IMG/VR virus record: IMGVR_UViG_3300020220_000422 | Location: 1 to 20,444 of that record | Length of the DNA stretch: 20,444 bases | Source: a virus | Reading direction: 5' to 3' (one strand) | Shown: piece by piece, positions 1-6,679 of the stretch | Layout of the letters: each line of letters starts with the position of its first letter | Numbering within the stretch: the stretch's first letter is position 1 | Program-made: the position numbers and the translations under genes | The notes under the pieces: generated by a model | The model's input: the letters and a program-made list of their open reading frames with translations, nothing else | Databases searched by the model: none | What the model was told of the DNA's origin: nothing

Positions 1-228
1 ACGTTGCGCTTCAACGCACCGATTGCACTTATCCACGACTCAGTGTTGTGCAGAGCAACTGACATGGGCATCCTGTCCACTTTGGTACGGGAGACCTACA
101 TGCACTTGTTTGCAGAGCACGACTACTTAACGGACTGGGCACAACAAATTGGAGCCAAGTCTGAACCACCAATCATTGACACGCTTGAACCTCAGTCAGT
201 GATTGAATCCACCTACTTTTTCTGTTAA
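1..228 (+). CDS. T7-like single-subunit RNA polymerase, C-terminal fragment
   Basis: This is the last 75 codons of the phage RNA polymerase that transcribes the middle and late genes. The 5' part lies outside the window. The visible protein contains IALIHDS, matching the catalytic motif C of T7 RNA polymerase (His-Asp, D812 in T7), followed by a helix resembling the T7 VRET segment. The protein ends in YFFC, where T7 ends in FAFA; that C-terminal 'foot' sits near the active site in T7. The stop codon overlaps the start of the ssDNA-binding protein gene in a TAATG junction, so the two are probably translationally coupled. The identity rests on motif, C-terminal length and position ahead of gp2.5/gp3/gp4. 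Confidence 0.9.
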   Translation, partial: TLRFNAPIALIHDSVLCRATDMGILSTLVRETYMHLFAEHDYLTDWAQQIGAKSEPPIIDTLEPQSVIESTYFFC

Positions 229-800
229 TGGCACAAACTATCCACGTTACACAACAGCCTGTTGTCCTTGAAGGTTATCAAGCTGTGATGAAGCCGTCTA
301 AATTTGGCTTTTCTCTTGCAGCTCTTGTTGACAGCAAGATGATTGAAATTTTGGAAGCTGATAGAATCGAGTCCTTGAAATGGGCAGAATCTAAACTGAA
401 GAATCCTAAGCGCAGCACACTGAAGCCTGAGCCCTGGGAGGAAGTAGCAACCAATCAATACAAGGTCAAGTTTAGTTGGAACGAAGAAACTTGCCCGCCA
501 ATCGTAGATACGGAAGGAACACCTATTACTGATGTCAACACCCCTATCTACAGTGGCTCTAAAGTAAAACTTGCTTTCCGTCAGAAACCGTACATCCTGC
601 GAGACGGGGTTACATACGGTACAAGTTTGAAGCTTGTAGGGGTGCAGGTTGTTACTCTTAATGGTTCTGCTGGTGTTGATACTGGTGATCTAGATCAAAC
701 GGAAGTAGCTGCTTTGTTTGGCCAAACCAAAGGGTACAAGTCCAACGATCCCAATGTGACTCCTGCTCCTGCAGCTGAGGAGACTGACGAAGACTTCTGA
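228..800 (+). CDS. Single-stranded DNA-binding protein (T7 gp2.5-like)
   Basis: This 190-residue protein is the likely phage ssDNA-binding protein, which coats single strands and coordinates polymerase and primase-helicase at the fork. The N-terminal and central part is a mixed beta-rich region consistent with an OB fold. The C-terminus is a short acidic tail, EETDEDF, ending in phenylalanine; in T7 gp2.5 an acidic tail with terminal Phe is essential for contacting partner proteins. It is shorter than T7 gp2.5 (232 residues). The ATG overlaps the RNA polymerase stop (TAATG), and the stop overlaps the start of endonuclease I (TGATG). The call combines tail, size and the conserved order gp2.5-gp3-gp4; the OB core itself is weakly conserved. 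Confidence 0.85.
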   Translation: MAQTIHVTQQPVVLEGYQAVMKPSKFGFSLAALVDSKMIEILEADRIESLKWAESKLKNPKRSTLKPEPWEEVATNQYKVKFSWNEETCPPIVDTEGTPITDVNTPIYSGSKVKLAFRQKPYILRDGVTYGTSLKLVGVQVVTLNGSAGVDTGDLDQTEVAALFGQTKGYKSNDPNVTPAPAAEETDEDF

Positions 801-1150
801 TGTATCGCTCAGGCTTAGAAGAGAAGGTCGCTGATCTTCTCTCTAGCTTGAAGGTAAAGTTTGAATATGAATCGACGAAAGTTCCATACATTCTCCAATG
901 CAATTACACCCCAGACTTTCTTTTACCAAATGGTATTTACTTAGAAGTAAAAGGAAGGCTGACGACTGAGGATCGAAGAAAGATGCTCGCAGTCAAGAAA
1001 AGTAATTCAGAGTTAGATATTCGCTTTGTCTTTCAAGCACCATTTAACAAGCTGTACAAAGGCAGCAAATCCACATACGCCAAGTGGGCCGACAAACATG
1101 GTTTTCCTTGGTGTACCTACCACTCTATACCAATCGAATGGCTGACCTAA
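800..1150 (+). CDS. Endonuclease I, Holliday junction resolvase (T7 gp3-like)
   Basis: This 116-residue protein closely matches T7 endonuclease I, which resolves branched DNA and helps break down host DNA. The catalytic set is visible: E7 in YRSGLEEKV, D39 in YTPDFLLPNG, and E49 and K51 in YLEVKG. These correspond to T7 E20, D55, E65 and K67. A C-terminal LYKGS segment and the HGFPW region also match. It lacks roughly 13 N-terminal residues and the lysine-rich C-terminal tail of the T7 enzyme. Its last 13 bases overlap the next small gene. All active-site residues are intact, so an active dimeric resolvase is expected. Confidence 0.95.
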   Translation: MYRSGLEEKVADLLSSLKVKFEYESTKVPYILQCNYTPDFLLPNGIYLEVKGRLTTEDRRKMLAVKKSNSELDIRFVFQAPFNKLYKGSKSTYAKWADKHGFPWCTYHSIPIEWLT

Positions 1151-1353
1151 AACAATCGTACGGAACACCTCAATTCTACGCTGATATGTTCAGTGACTGC
1201 CTTGCAGATGCTGACGGTAAAGATCCTATGTATGGAGATAATATTATTAAAGGCTTTCTGATTGCATTAGATGATTGGTTGAACTATCACAAAGAGCAGG
1301 TTGATGAGTACGAACGACTCAAACAGCGAGTTCGTAAGACACTTGCCATGTGA
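1138..1353 (+). CDS. Conserved-looking small protein of unknown function
   Basis: A 71-residue protein starting at the ATG that overlaps the end of endonuclease I. The frame is open further upstream, but that part is only the shadow of endonuclease I, so I chose the Met followed by ADLKQSYG. It begins with a short hydrophilic part, then an acidic stretch (CLADADGKD). An amphipathic C-terminal half rich in E, K, Y and R (HKEQVDEYERLKQRVRK) looks helical, possibly coiled-coil. Its last 50 bases overlap the primase-helicase start in another frame. It occupies the position of the T7 lysozyme gene (3.5) but shows no amidase motifs. No function is assigned. Confidence 0.7.
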   Translation: MADLKQSYGTPQFYADMFSDCLADADGKDPMYGDNIIKGFLIALDDWLNYHKEQVDEYERLKQRVRKTLAM

Positions 1354-2893
1354 AAACTGTGGGTCATCGGATGGCAATGCGTTGTATTCCGATGGCCACA
1401 CTTTTTGTTTTGTATGTCATCACCGTACTGATAGTAACGGCACAAATCACAATCACAACAACATGTCACCCCATGTACAACTCAAAGGGACCGCCCAACG
1501 TCTTCCCAAAAGAAACATTTCAGAAAAGGTTTGTGAGAAGTACAAAATCTACAGAGATGGAACTGTCTTACGCTTCCATTATTTCAGCGAGTCTGGAATA
1601 CTTCAAGGCTGCAAAATAAAAACCAAAGACAAGACATTTCGGTATGAAGGACAAACCACAGATGCCCTCTTTGGACAACATTTGTTTCCAACCTCTGGAA
1701 GACGAGTCGTTATCACTGAAGGAGAACTCGATGCGGCTTCATGTTGTGAAGCTATGCCGGGGTGGCCGATGGTCTCTATACCTAGCGGTGCCGCAGCGGC
1801 CAAGAAGTCGATTCAACGGGCTCTCCCCTGGCTCCAGGGTTATGAGGAGATTGTCTTGTTCTTCGACAATGACGAGGCAGGCCGTAAGGCAACGGAGGAG
1901 GCAGCAAGCGTATTGCCACCTGGCAAATGCACGATTGCATCACTCCAAGGTGATTACAAAGATGCGTCTGACGCCCTCATTGCCAATGACTCTCAAGCGA
2001 TTCGTGAGGCTATTTGGAATGCAAAACCTTACCGTCCAGATGGGATCGTTGATGGGAAATCGCTCTTAGAACTTGTAACCACACCTACACCACCCTCTGA
2101 TCATGATTACCCATTTAGCGGACTCCAAAGAAAACTTCATGGTATCCGATACGGAGAACTTGTCACAATTACTGCAGGATCTGGTATTGGGAAATCATCT
2201 TTCTGCAGGGAGCTTGCGACTTCTCTTCTTCAAGGAGGAGAACGGGTCGGTTATCTGGCTCTTGAGGAATCAAACCGTAGAACTGCTTTGGGACTGATGT
2301 CCTCAGCAGTCGGTAAATCATTACACCTTGGAGAACATGACCGATCTACTCTCACCCAAGCGTATCAGGATACTCTTGCTAACTGGAATCTCTTTCTTTT
2401 CGACGGCTTTGGTTCTTATGATCCTGATCTTATCTACAACCGAATTGAGTACCTGGCAGCAGGTCTTGATGCACGGGTCATCTTTTTAGACCACCTCTCA
2501 ATCCTTCTTAGTGGGCTTGATGGTGATGAACGTCGAATGATCGACACCACCATGACCAAGCTTCGCTCATTAGTTGAGCGGACAGGTGTGGCAATGTTTC
2601 TTGTATCGCACCTACGTCGAACATCTAATGACAAAAATCACGAAGAGGGGGCTCGTGTCACTTTGGGGCAGCTCAGGGGAAGCGCAGCTATTGCTCAACT
2701 CTCTGACGGAGTTATCGCGCTTGAAAGAGATCAACAGGCCACATCTGGAGGAAGTGATACGACAGTGCGAGTCCTTAAAAATCGCTATTCAGGCGAAGTT
2801 GGCATCGCGTGCCAACTGACATACGACTTGTCCACATGTAAATTCAATGAAACTGAAGCAGAAGAAGAGTTCGACGCTACCACCGACTTCTAA
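1304..2893 (+). CDS. DNA primase-helicase (T7 gp4-like)
   Basis: This 529-residue protein unwinds DNA and makes RNA primers at the phage fork. Domains in order: a zinc-binding domain with C16, C19, C35 and C38, spaced almost exactly as in T7 gp4; and a TOPRIM primase core with ITEGELDA (E139) and FFDNDEAG (D188, D190). The helicase domain follows, with Walker A GSGIGKSS (K297) and a Walker B-like segment VIFLDHLS (D396). The C-terminus is acidic (ETEAEEEF...DF), like the T7 tail that contacts the polymerase. I start at ATG 1304 rather than the TTG three bases upstream. An Asn/His-rich linker follows the zinc domain and leads to Met54, a possible internal start. Overlaps the preceding gene by 50 bases. 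Confidence 0.95.
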   Translation: MSTNDSNSEFVRHLPCENCGSSDGNALYSDGHTFCFVCHHRTDSNGTNHNHNNMSPHVQLKGTAQRLPKRNISEKVCEKYKIYRDGTVLRFHYFSESGILQGCKIKTKDKTFRYEGQTTDALFGQHLFPTSGRRVVITEGELDAASCCEAMPGWPMVSIPSGAAAAKKSIQRALPWLQGYEEIVLFFDNDEAGRKATEEAASVLPPGKCTIASLQGDYKDASDALIANDSQAIREAIWNAKPYRPDGIVDGKSLLELVTTPTPPSDHDYPFSGLQRKLHGIRYGELVTITAGSGIGKSSFCRELATSLLQGGERVGYLALEESNRRTALGLMSSAVGKSLHLGEHDRSTLTQAYQDTLANWNLFLFDGFGSYDPDLIYNRIEYLAAGLDARVIFLDHLSILLSGLDGDERRMIDTTMTKLRSLVERTGVAMFLVSHLRRTSNDKNHEEGARVTLGQLRGSAAIAQLSDGVIALERDQQATSGGSDTTVRVLKNRYSGEVGIACQLTYDLSTCKFNETEAEEEFDATTDF

Positions 2894-3014
2894 CGGTGAA
2901 CGTTACTTACATCTACCTACAGGAAAAATACTGCAAGCTCCTAAACCACCTACACCTGAGGCTGTAGCAAAAGCACAATTCGTAGACAAGACCTATGTAT
3001 GGTCTCCGAAATGA
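2847..3014 (+). CDS. Small protein between primase-helicase and DNA polymerase
   Basis: A 55-residue frame that begins inside the 3' end of the primase-helicase gene and ends in an ATGA overlap with the polymerase exonuclease start at 3011. It begins MKLKQKKSS and contains a proline-rich middle (APKPPTPEAV) and the ending FVDKTYVWSPK. The ~115 bases between the primase-helicase stop and the polymerase start are fully open in this frame, and the exact ATGA junction argues that it is translated. No recognisable Shine-Dalgarno sequence precedes the ATG. The function is unknown. The N-terminus is basic, with no membrane segment. Confidence is moderate because the protein is short. Confidence 0.6.
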   Translation: MKLKQKKSSTLPPTSNGERYLHLPTGKILQAPKPPTPEAVAKAQFVDKTYVWSPK

Positions 3015-3529
3015 ATCTTGTGTTTGATATTGAAACCGACGGACTTTACCATGATGTTACCTGCATCCACTGCATTGCAGTCACCGATCTCAACAGTGGT
3101 GAGAGTTATGTCTTTAATGATAATGGATCTAAACAGCCCATATCAAAAGGCATACAACTTCTTGAGGATGCTGATTGCATCATAGGCCACAACATAGTTC
3201 GCTATGACATTCCAGTCATTAAAAAGCTTTACCCTTGGTTTGATTCAAAAATCAAGGCAATAGACACATTGATTTTGTCTCGGTGCTATCACCCTGACAT
3301 GCTTGCCTTCGACAAAGAAAACAAATGGGCACACATGCCCTTGCAACTCCACGGACGACACTCCTTGGAAGCATACGGTTACCGTCTAGGTGAGTACAAA
3401 GGTCAGTTTGGTAAAACAACGGATTGGAAAGAATGGTCTCAGGAGATGCAGGACTACATGATTCAAGACGTAAAGGTAACAGAGAAACTATGGAAACACT
3501 TTGTCCCATACCTGAATGGATCTCACTAG
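3011..3529 (+). CDS. DNA polymerase, 3'-5' proofreading exonuclease part (T7 gp5 N-terminal half)
   Basis: This 172-residue protein corresponds to the exonuclease domain of family A T7-type DNA polymerase. Visible motifs are Exo I FDIETDG (D6, E8), Exo II IIGHNIVRYD (D66) and Exo III DYMIQDV (Y149, D153), plus the T7-like HSLEAYGYRLGE segment. All metal ligands are present, so proofreading should be active. The frame stops just after Exo III, where the linker to the polymerase domain begins in T7. The polymerase domain continues in the -1 frame from 3490, overlapping by 40 bases. I start at ATG 3011, which overlaps the upstream stop (ATGA); an ATG at 2999 adds four residues. A single-base sequencing error could also produce this split. 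Confidence 0.88.
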   Translation: MNLVFDIETDGLYHDVTCIHCIAVTDLNSGESYVFNDNGSKQPISKGIQLLEDADCIIGHNIVRYDIPVIKKLYPWFDSKIKAIDTLILSRCYHPDMLAFDKENKWAHMPLQLHGRHSLEAYGYRLGEYKGQFGKTTDWKEWSQEMQDYMIQDVKVTEKLWKHFVPYLNGSH

Positions 3530-4761
3530 AGCATAGGGTTGCACAAATCCTTTCCGACCAAGAAATCTATGGCTGGTACTTTGACGAAGAAGCAGCGCAT
3601 CGCCTTGAATCTACTTTGCGCTGCGAATTGGAGAACCTTACAAGATCTCTACGAGACAGACATCCTTTCGTTGCAGGAGCGGAATTTACTCCTAAGCGGG
3701 ATAACAGCAGCTCTGGCTATGTTGAGGGATGTACCTTCACACGTCTGAAGGATTTTAACCCGTCAAGTAGGGACCACATTGCGTGGGTCATGCAGACTTT
3801 CTATAAGTGGGTGCCTACTGAGTTCACAGAAAAGGGAAAACCAAGCATTGATGAAGTAGTTCTACATGACATTGGTACGCCAATGGCATTGGAGTTCTAC
3901 CGATGTTTGGATCTTACTAAAAAGTTAGGGATGCTCACGGAAGGAGTCAACGCCTGGCTGAAGTTAGTACGAAACAATCGAATACATCACAACTGTGAAA
4001 CTGCTACCAACACCTTTCGATGTGCTCATCGAAAACCAAATCTAGCTCAAGTGCCAAGCGAGGCTGAGTTCAGGAAACTCTTCTGTGCTAGCCCCGGTAT
4101 GTGCATGGTAGGTGCTGACCTTGCAGGTATTGAACTGCGTATGCTGGCTCATTACTTAGCAAGATACGACAAAGGACGATATGCAGATGTACTTCTTAAC
4201 GGTGACATTCACCAGGAGAATGCTGACAAGATAGGCATCAGTCGTCGATTAGTTAAGACGGTTACCTACGCCTTTCTCTACGGAGCAGGTAATCAAAAAA
4301 TCGGACTTTCATATGACCCTCAGTTATCCACAACCGCTGCGAGTAAAAAGGGTAAGGAGATACGTAAGGCATACATGGATGCAATTCCAGGATTGCAGGA
4401 ATTGGTTGAGGCGGTTAAGCGTAAGGCGGAAAGGAAAGGTGCGATCAGTGCTATTGACGGTCGCCGCATTGCTTGTGATGGCTCTCACAAAGCTCTGAAC
4501 TATTTACTTCAGGGCTCAGCCGCAGTCATTGCAAAACGTTGGATGCTTCTCACCCATGAGTGCATCATTCGTTGTGACATACAAGCTCATCAGTTGGCGT
4601 TCATCCACGATGAACTTCAGCTTGAATGTAAAGAAGAGAATGCGGAAGAACTTAAGTTCAGTTTATTGTGGGCAGCTCAGTCTGCTGGAGAATTTTACAA
4701 CCTTAGGATTCCTATCGCAGCCGAGGCAAAGCAAGGAACAAATTGGAACGAAGTCCACTAA
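3490..4761 (+). CDS. DNA polymerase, polymerase domain (T7 gp5 C-terminal half)
   Basis: This 423-residue protein corresponds to the thumb, palm and fingers of T7 DNA polymerase and lacks the exonuclease domain, which is encoded just upstream in another frame. After METLCPIPEW it matches T7 at LEHRVAQIL and FNPSSRDHI. Motif A is GADLAGIELRMLAHY (catalytic D210). Motif B is RRLVKTVTYAFLYGAG (K256, Y260, Y264), and motif C is FIHDELQLE (H373, D374). Y260 aligns with T7 Y526 and E. coli Pol I F762, the sugar-discrimination site. It ends NWNEVH, like NWAICH in T7. I chose ATG 3490 because earlier codons in this frame are shadow sequence. No canonical -1 slippery heptamer is seen in the overlap, so separate initiation is more likely than frameshifting. 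Confidence 0.9.
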   Translation: METLCPIPEWISLEHRVAQILSDQEIYGWYFDEEAAHRLESTLRCELENLTRSLRDRHPFVAGAEFTPKRDNSSSGYVEGCTFTRLKDFNPSSRDHIAWVMQTFYKWVPTEFTEKGKPSIDEVVLHDIGTPMALEFYRCLDLTKKLGMLTEGVNAWLKLVRNNRIHHNCETATNTFRCAHRKPNLAQVPSEAEFRKLFCASPGMCMVGADLAGIELRMLAHYLARYDKGRYADVLLNGDIHQENADKIGISRRLVKTVTYAFLYGAGNQKIGLSYDPQLSTTAASKKGKEIRKAYMDAIPGLQELVEAVKRKAERKGAISAIDGRRIACDGSHKALNYLLQGSAAVIAKRWMLLTHECIIRCDIQAHQLAFIHDELQLECKEENAEELKFSLLWAAQSAGEFYNLRIPIAAEAKQGTNWNEVH

Positions 4762-5110
4762 AGTATGTAAGGCATGTAAGGCAAGACTACCAATAGAGGA
4801 CTTTCCATATTTTTCAACTTCAAAAGCTGGAAGAAAAAACACTTGTAAAAGTTGTACTAAAAAATTATCAGAGATTAGAAAACAACTCAAAGAACAGAAT
4901 CCACCACCACCACCTGGGCCATGTCCAATATGTCATGAACATACAGAAAACTGGGTGTTAGATCATTGCCACACATCAAACGAATTCAGGGGGTACATTT
5001 GCGACCACTGCAACCTAGGACTTGGAAAGTTTAGGGATGACCCTGAAATACTGAAGTCTGCAATAGACTACTTGTCCACTACAGCATATGCCACCCAAAG
5101 CAAAATCTAG
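4640..5110 (+). CDS. Recombination endonuclease VII-type HNH nuclease
   Basis: The protein has two zinc-binding parts. The first is an N-terminal ribbon with CKAC (C43, C46) and CKSC (C69, C72). The second is an endonuclease VII-like HNH core with CPIC (C95, C98), VLDHCH (D108, H109, H111), FRGYICDHCN (C121, C124, N125) and LGKFRDDP. A run of five prolines links them. The family includes T4 endonuclease VII and many free-standing phage HNH endonucleases. The start is uncertain: ATG 4640 is the last in-frame ATG and would overlap the polymerase gene by 122 bases. The conserved part begins near 4760. An ATT at 4742 sits five bases after AAGGA and could be a non-canonical start giving 122 residues. 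Its place at the polymerase 3' end suggests a mobile homing-type nuclease. Confidence 0.85.
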   Translation: MRKNLSSVYCGQLSLLENFTTLGFLSQPRQSKEQIGTKSTKVCKACKARLPIEDFPYFSTSKAGRKNTCKSCTKKLSEIRKQLKEQNPPPPPGPCPICHEHTENWVLDHCHTSNEFRGYICDHCNLGLGKFRDDPEILKSAIDYLSTTAYATQSKI

Positions 5111-5231
5111 ATCACAACTAGCTCTGAAGGTATTTCAATCGAGAGCACGTTTCAAACATACAAGGCAAGGTAATGGTCAGCGCAGTCTGCCCTCGCACGG
5201 GCGCAAACTTAGGCGAGGACAAGGTAAGTGA
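5088..5231 (+). CDS. Small basic protein of unknown function
   Basis: A 47-residue, strongly basic protein beginning MPPKAKSRSQLALKVF and ending LRRGQGK, with FKHTRQGNGQRSL in the middle. It overlaps the end of the HNH gene by 23 bases, and its TGA overlaps the GTG start of the 5' exonuclease (GTGA). It fills the whole 117-base gap between those genes, and both junctions look translationally coupled. The R/K/G-rich C-terminus suggests nucleic-acid binding, but this is inference from composition. I recall similar short basic proteins ending in RGQG next to the exonuclease in other marine T7-like phages, but could not check this. Confidence 0.7.
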   Translation: MPPKAKSRSQLALKVFQSRARFKHTRQGNGQRSLPSHGRKLRRGQGK

Positions 5232-5956
5232 GCATATTGATTGATGCAGACTTTATTGTCTATAAGTGCTGTGCCGCAAACGAAACAGAAATTGACTGGG
5301 GTGATGACATCATCGTTGTCACCAGCCGATTCAGTGAGGCCTATGAAATGGTCGAACGGGAACTATACCGGATTGCCTGTGACCTTGGATGGTTTGATGA
5401 CAGTGTTCTGTTTTTTTCTGATACTGTCAACTTTCGCAAATCTATTGATCCAGAATATAAAGGACATCGCAATCGTAAGAAACCGTGCGGCTATCGACGA
5501 GTCATTAACAAACTCAAAGAAGAATACGAAGTCGTTGTCATGCCGACTTTAGAAGCTGATGATGCGATTGGAATATATGCCACTAAAAATGAAGGACATA
5601 TTATTTGTAGTCCTGATAAGGATATGCGTCAGATACCGGGTAAGTTGTACGACTTAAGTGAGGGTGTAGTAAATATAACAAAAGAAGATGGTGATAGATG
5701 GCACATGATACAAACTATGGCAGGAGATCAAACCGATGGATACGCCGGAATTCCTGGTATTGGTATCAAGAAAGCAGCTGCTTTACTTGATGAACATGGA
5801 GCAAGATGGGAAACCGTCCTTACTGCATTTGCTGAGAAAGATCTTTCGGAAGAGGTCGCTATCAAAAATGCAAGACTTGCAAAGATCTTACAAAATGATG
5901 ACTACGACTTCGCCAAGCAACAACCCATTCTTTGGACCCCCGCTACCTGTACTTGA
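5228..5956 (+). CDS. 5'-3' exonuclease, FEN family (T7 gp6-like)
   Basis: A 242-residue flap endonuclease/5' exonuclease that removes RNA primers and digests host DNA. Metal ligands are in the family order: D6 and D8 in LIDADF, D65 in FFSDTVNFR, E109, D111 and D112 in LEADDAIG, D130 and D132 in CSPDKDM, and D167 and D170 in GDQTDGY. The helix-hairpin-helix loop GIPGIGIKKA (174 onward) binds the DNA backbone. The GTG start overlaps the stop of the small basic gene (GTGA) and lets MSILIDAD begin the first strand of the fold. Its last 62 bases overlap the NblA-like gene in another frame. The protein is complete and somewhat shorter than T7 gp6. Confidence 0.92.
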   Translation: MSILIDADFIVYKCCAANETEIDWGDDIIVVTSRFSEAYEMVERELYRIACDLGWFDDSVLFFSDTVNFRKSIDPEYKGHRNRKKPCGYRRVINKLKEEYEVVVMPTLEADDAIGIYATKNEGHIICSPDKDMRQIPGKLYDLSEGVVNITKEDGDRWHMIQTMAGDQTDGYAGIPGIGIKKAAALLDEHGARWETVLTAFAEKDLSEEVAIKNARLAKILQNDDYDFAKQQPILWTPATCT

Positions 5957-6191
5957 TCTAAAAGTAGAACAACAATTTAAGCTACGTCAGATCGAAGATG
6001 CACTGCGTAATCCTGACACAAAGAAAGAAGATATCATTACGATCTTCATGGCACTTCAACGCCAGTGCTTTGTGCTTGGAAACAACATGACCAACTTACT
6101 GATGAAATGGCCACTACCAACTCCACAGGTCCAACCTACTACCGACGTGGATCCATCCAAGTTTGGGACTTCATACGGGATCAAGGGCTAA
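5895..6191 (+). CDS. nblA: NblA-like phycobilisome degradation protein
   Basis: This 98-residue protein matches the short NblA family in order and spacing. It has PPLP (15-18), LKVEQQFKLR (22-31), a charged turn, then a helix with ED (45-46), RQ (56-57) and NNMTNLL (63-69). Cyanobacterial NblA proteins (about 60 residues) share the PPLP, VEQQF and C-terminal RQ...N...M elements. NblA brings phycobilisomes to the Clp protease during starvation; phage copies are thought to speed antenna breakdown and amino-acid release. It is longer than the family, with an extra N-terminus (residues 1-14) and a Pro/Thr-rich tail after residue 72. It overlaps the exonuclease gene by 62 bases and the next gene by 85. 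ATG 5898 is an alternative start. The call rests on motif memory, not a search. Confidence 0.72.
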   Translation: MMTTTSPSNNPFFGPPLPVLDLKVEQQFKLRQIEDALRNPDTKKEDIITIFMALQRQCFVLGNNMTNLLMKWPLPTPQVQPTTDVDPSKFGTSYGIKG

Positions 6192-6406
6192 GTTTTCACT
6201 TAGGAAACGCAATCAAATACATATGTCGTGCGGGATATAAAGACAGCCGCATCTCAGATCTTCGCAAAGCAATCCACTATTTACAGAATGAGCTTGAATA
6301 CGAAATCTTTCATCAGCGACCAAGCAAAGGAGTTCAGGAAAAGTTTCCAGGTCAACAACAGTACGAAGCCAGCTTCACGGACTGGGCAGAAGAATTTGAT
6401 CGTTGA
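6107..6406 (+). CDS. DUF3310 protein (T7 gp1.7-like family)
   Basis: A 99-residue protein with the typical DUF3310 block: YYRRGSIQVWDFIRDQGL (11-28), FHLGNAIKYICRAG (30-43) and DLRKAIHYLQNELE (51-64). In T7 the related gene 1.7 product is a nucleotide kinase acting on dTMP/dGMP; most family members are uncharacterised, so the enzymatic role here is inferred. The conserved domain ends near residue 66. The last ~33 residues, which overlap the MazG-like gene in another frame, look unlike the family and are probably a by-product of that 119-base overlap. I start at Met 6107, since the upstream codons are the shadow of the NblA-like frame. Its neighbours MazG and ribonucleotide reductase also concern nucleotides. 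Confidence 0.85.
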   Translation: MATTNSTGPTYYRRGSIQVWDFIRDQGLSFHLGNAIKYICRAGYKDSRISDLRKAIHYLQNELEYEIFHQRPSKGVQEKFPGQQQYEASFTDWAEEFDR

Positions 6407-6677
6407 GGAATTCAAAGAGTTTCTAGAAGCTGATCAACAACTGCTTCTTGACTATAAGCGTAACTCCAGTGAATGTTTAAAAGAACTAGCAGATGTTGTA
6501 TATGTCTGCTACCAATATGCAGAAAACTTGGGATGGGATTTGGATGAAGCCCTAAACCGTGTTCATCAAAGCAACATGACCAAGCTTGGTAAGAATGGCC
6601 AACCAATCCTGCGTGAAGATGGAAAGGTTTTGAAAGGCCCAAATTATCAACCCCCTGTACTTACTGACCTCGTTTAA
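6288..6677 (+). CDS. mazG: MazG-like nucleoside triphosphate pyrophosphohydrolase
   Basis: A 129-residue all-helical NTP pyrophosphohydrolase of the MazG-like type. The metal-binding signature EExxE...ExxD is seen as E40, E41, E44 in IVEEFKEFLEA and E66, D69 in LKELADVVYV. The family ending LDEALNRVHQSNMTKLG follows, with a C-terminal strand (LKGPNYQPP). Such enzymes hydrolyse NTPs or dNTPs. In cyanophages they were proposed to alter (p)ppGpp or the nucleotide pool, but the substrate cannot be read from sequence. I start at Met 6288 so that the N-terminal helix FISDQAKEFRKSF is kept, which means a 119-base overlap with the DUF3310 gene. Its stop is followed two bases later by nrdA, suggesting coupling. 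Confidence 0.88.
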   Translation: MSLNTKSFISDQAKEFRKSFQVNNSTKPASRTGQKNLIVEEFKEFLEADQQLLLDYKRNSSECLKELADVVYVCYQYAENLGWDLDEALNRVHQSNMTKLGKNGQPILREDGKVLKGPNYQPPVLTDLV

Positions 6678-6679
6678 TA

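Noticed and set aside
1138-1353. T7 lysozyme (gene 3.5) equivalent, by position
   Set aside because: No amidase zinc ligands or fold motifs; the protein is only 71 residues.
3490-3529. Programmed -1 frameshift joining exonuclease and polymerase
   Set aside because: No X XXY YYZ heptamer in the right phase and no evident downstream stimulatory structure; a well-placed ATG is available.
5185-5205. GCCC/GGGC stem as a terminator before the exonuclease gene
   Set aside because: Short stem within a coding frame and no T-tract.
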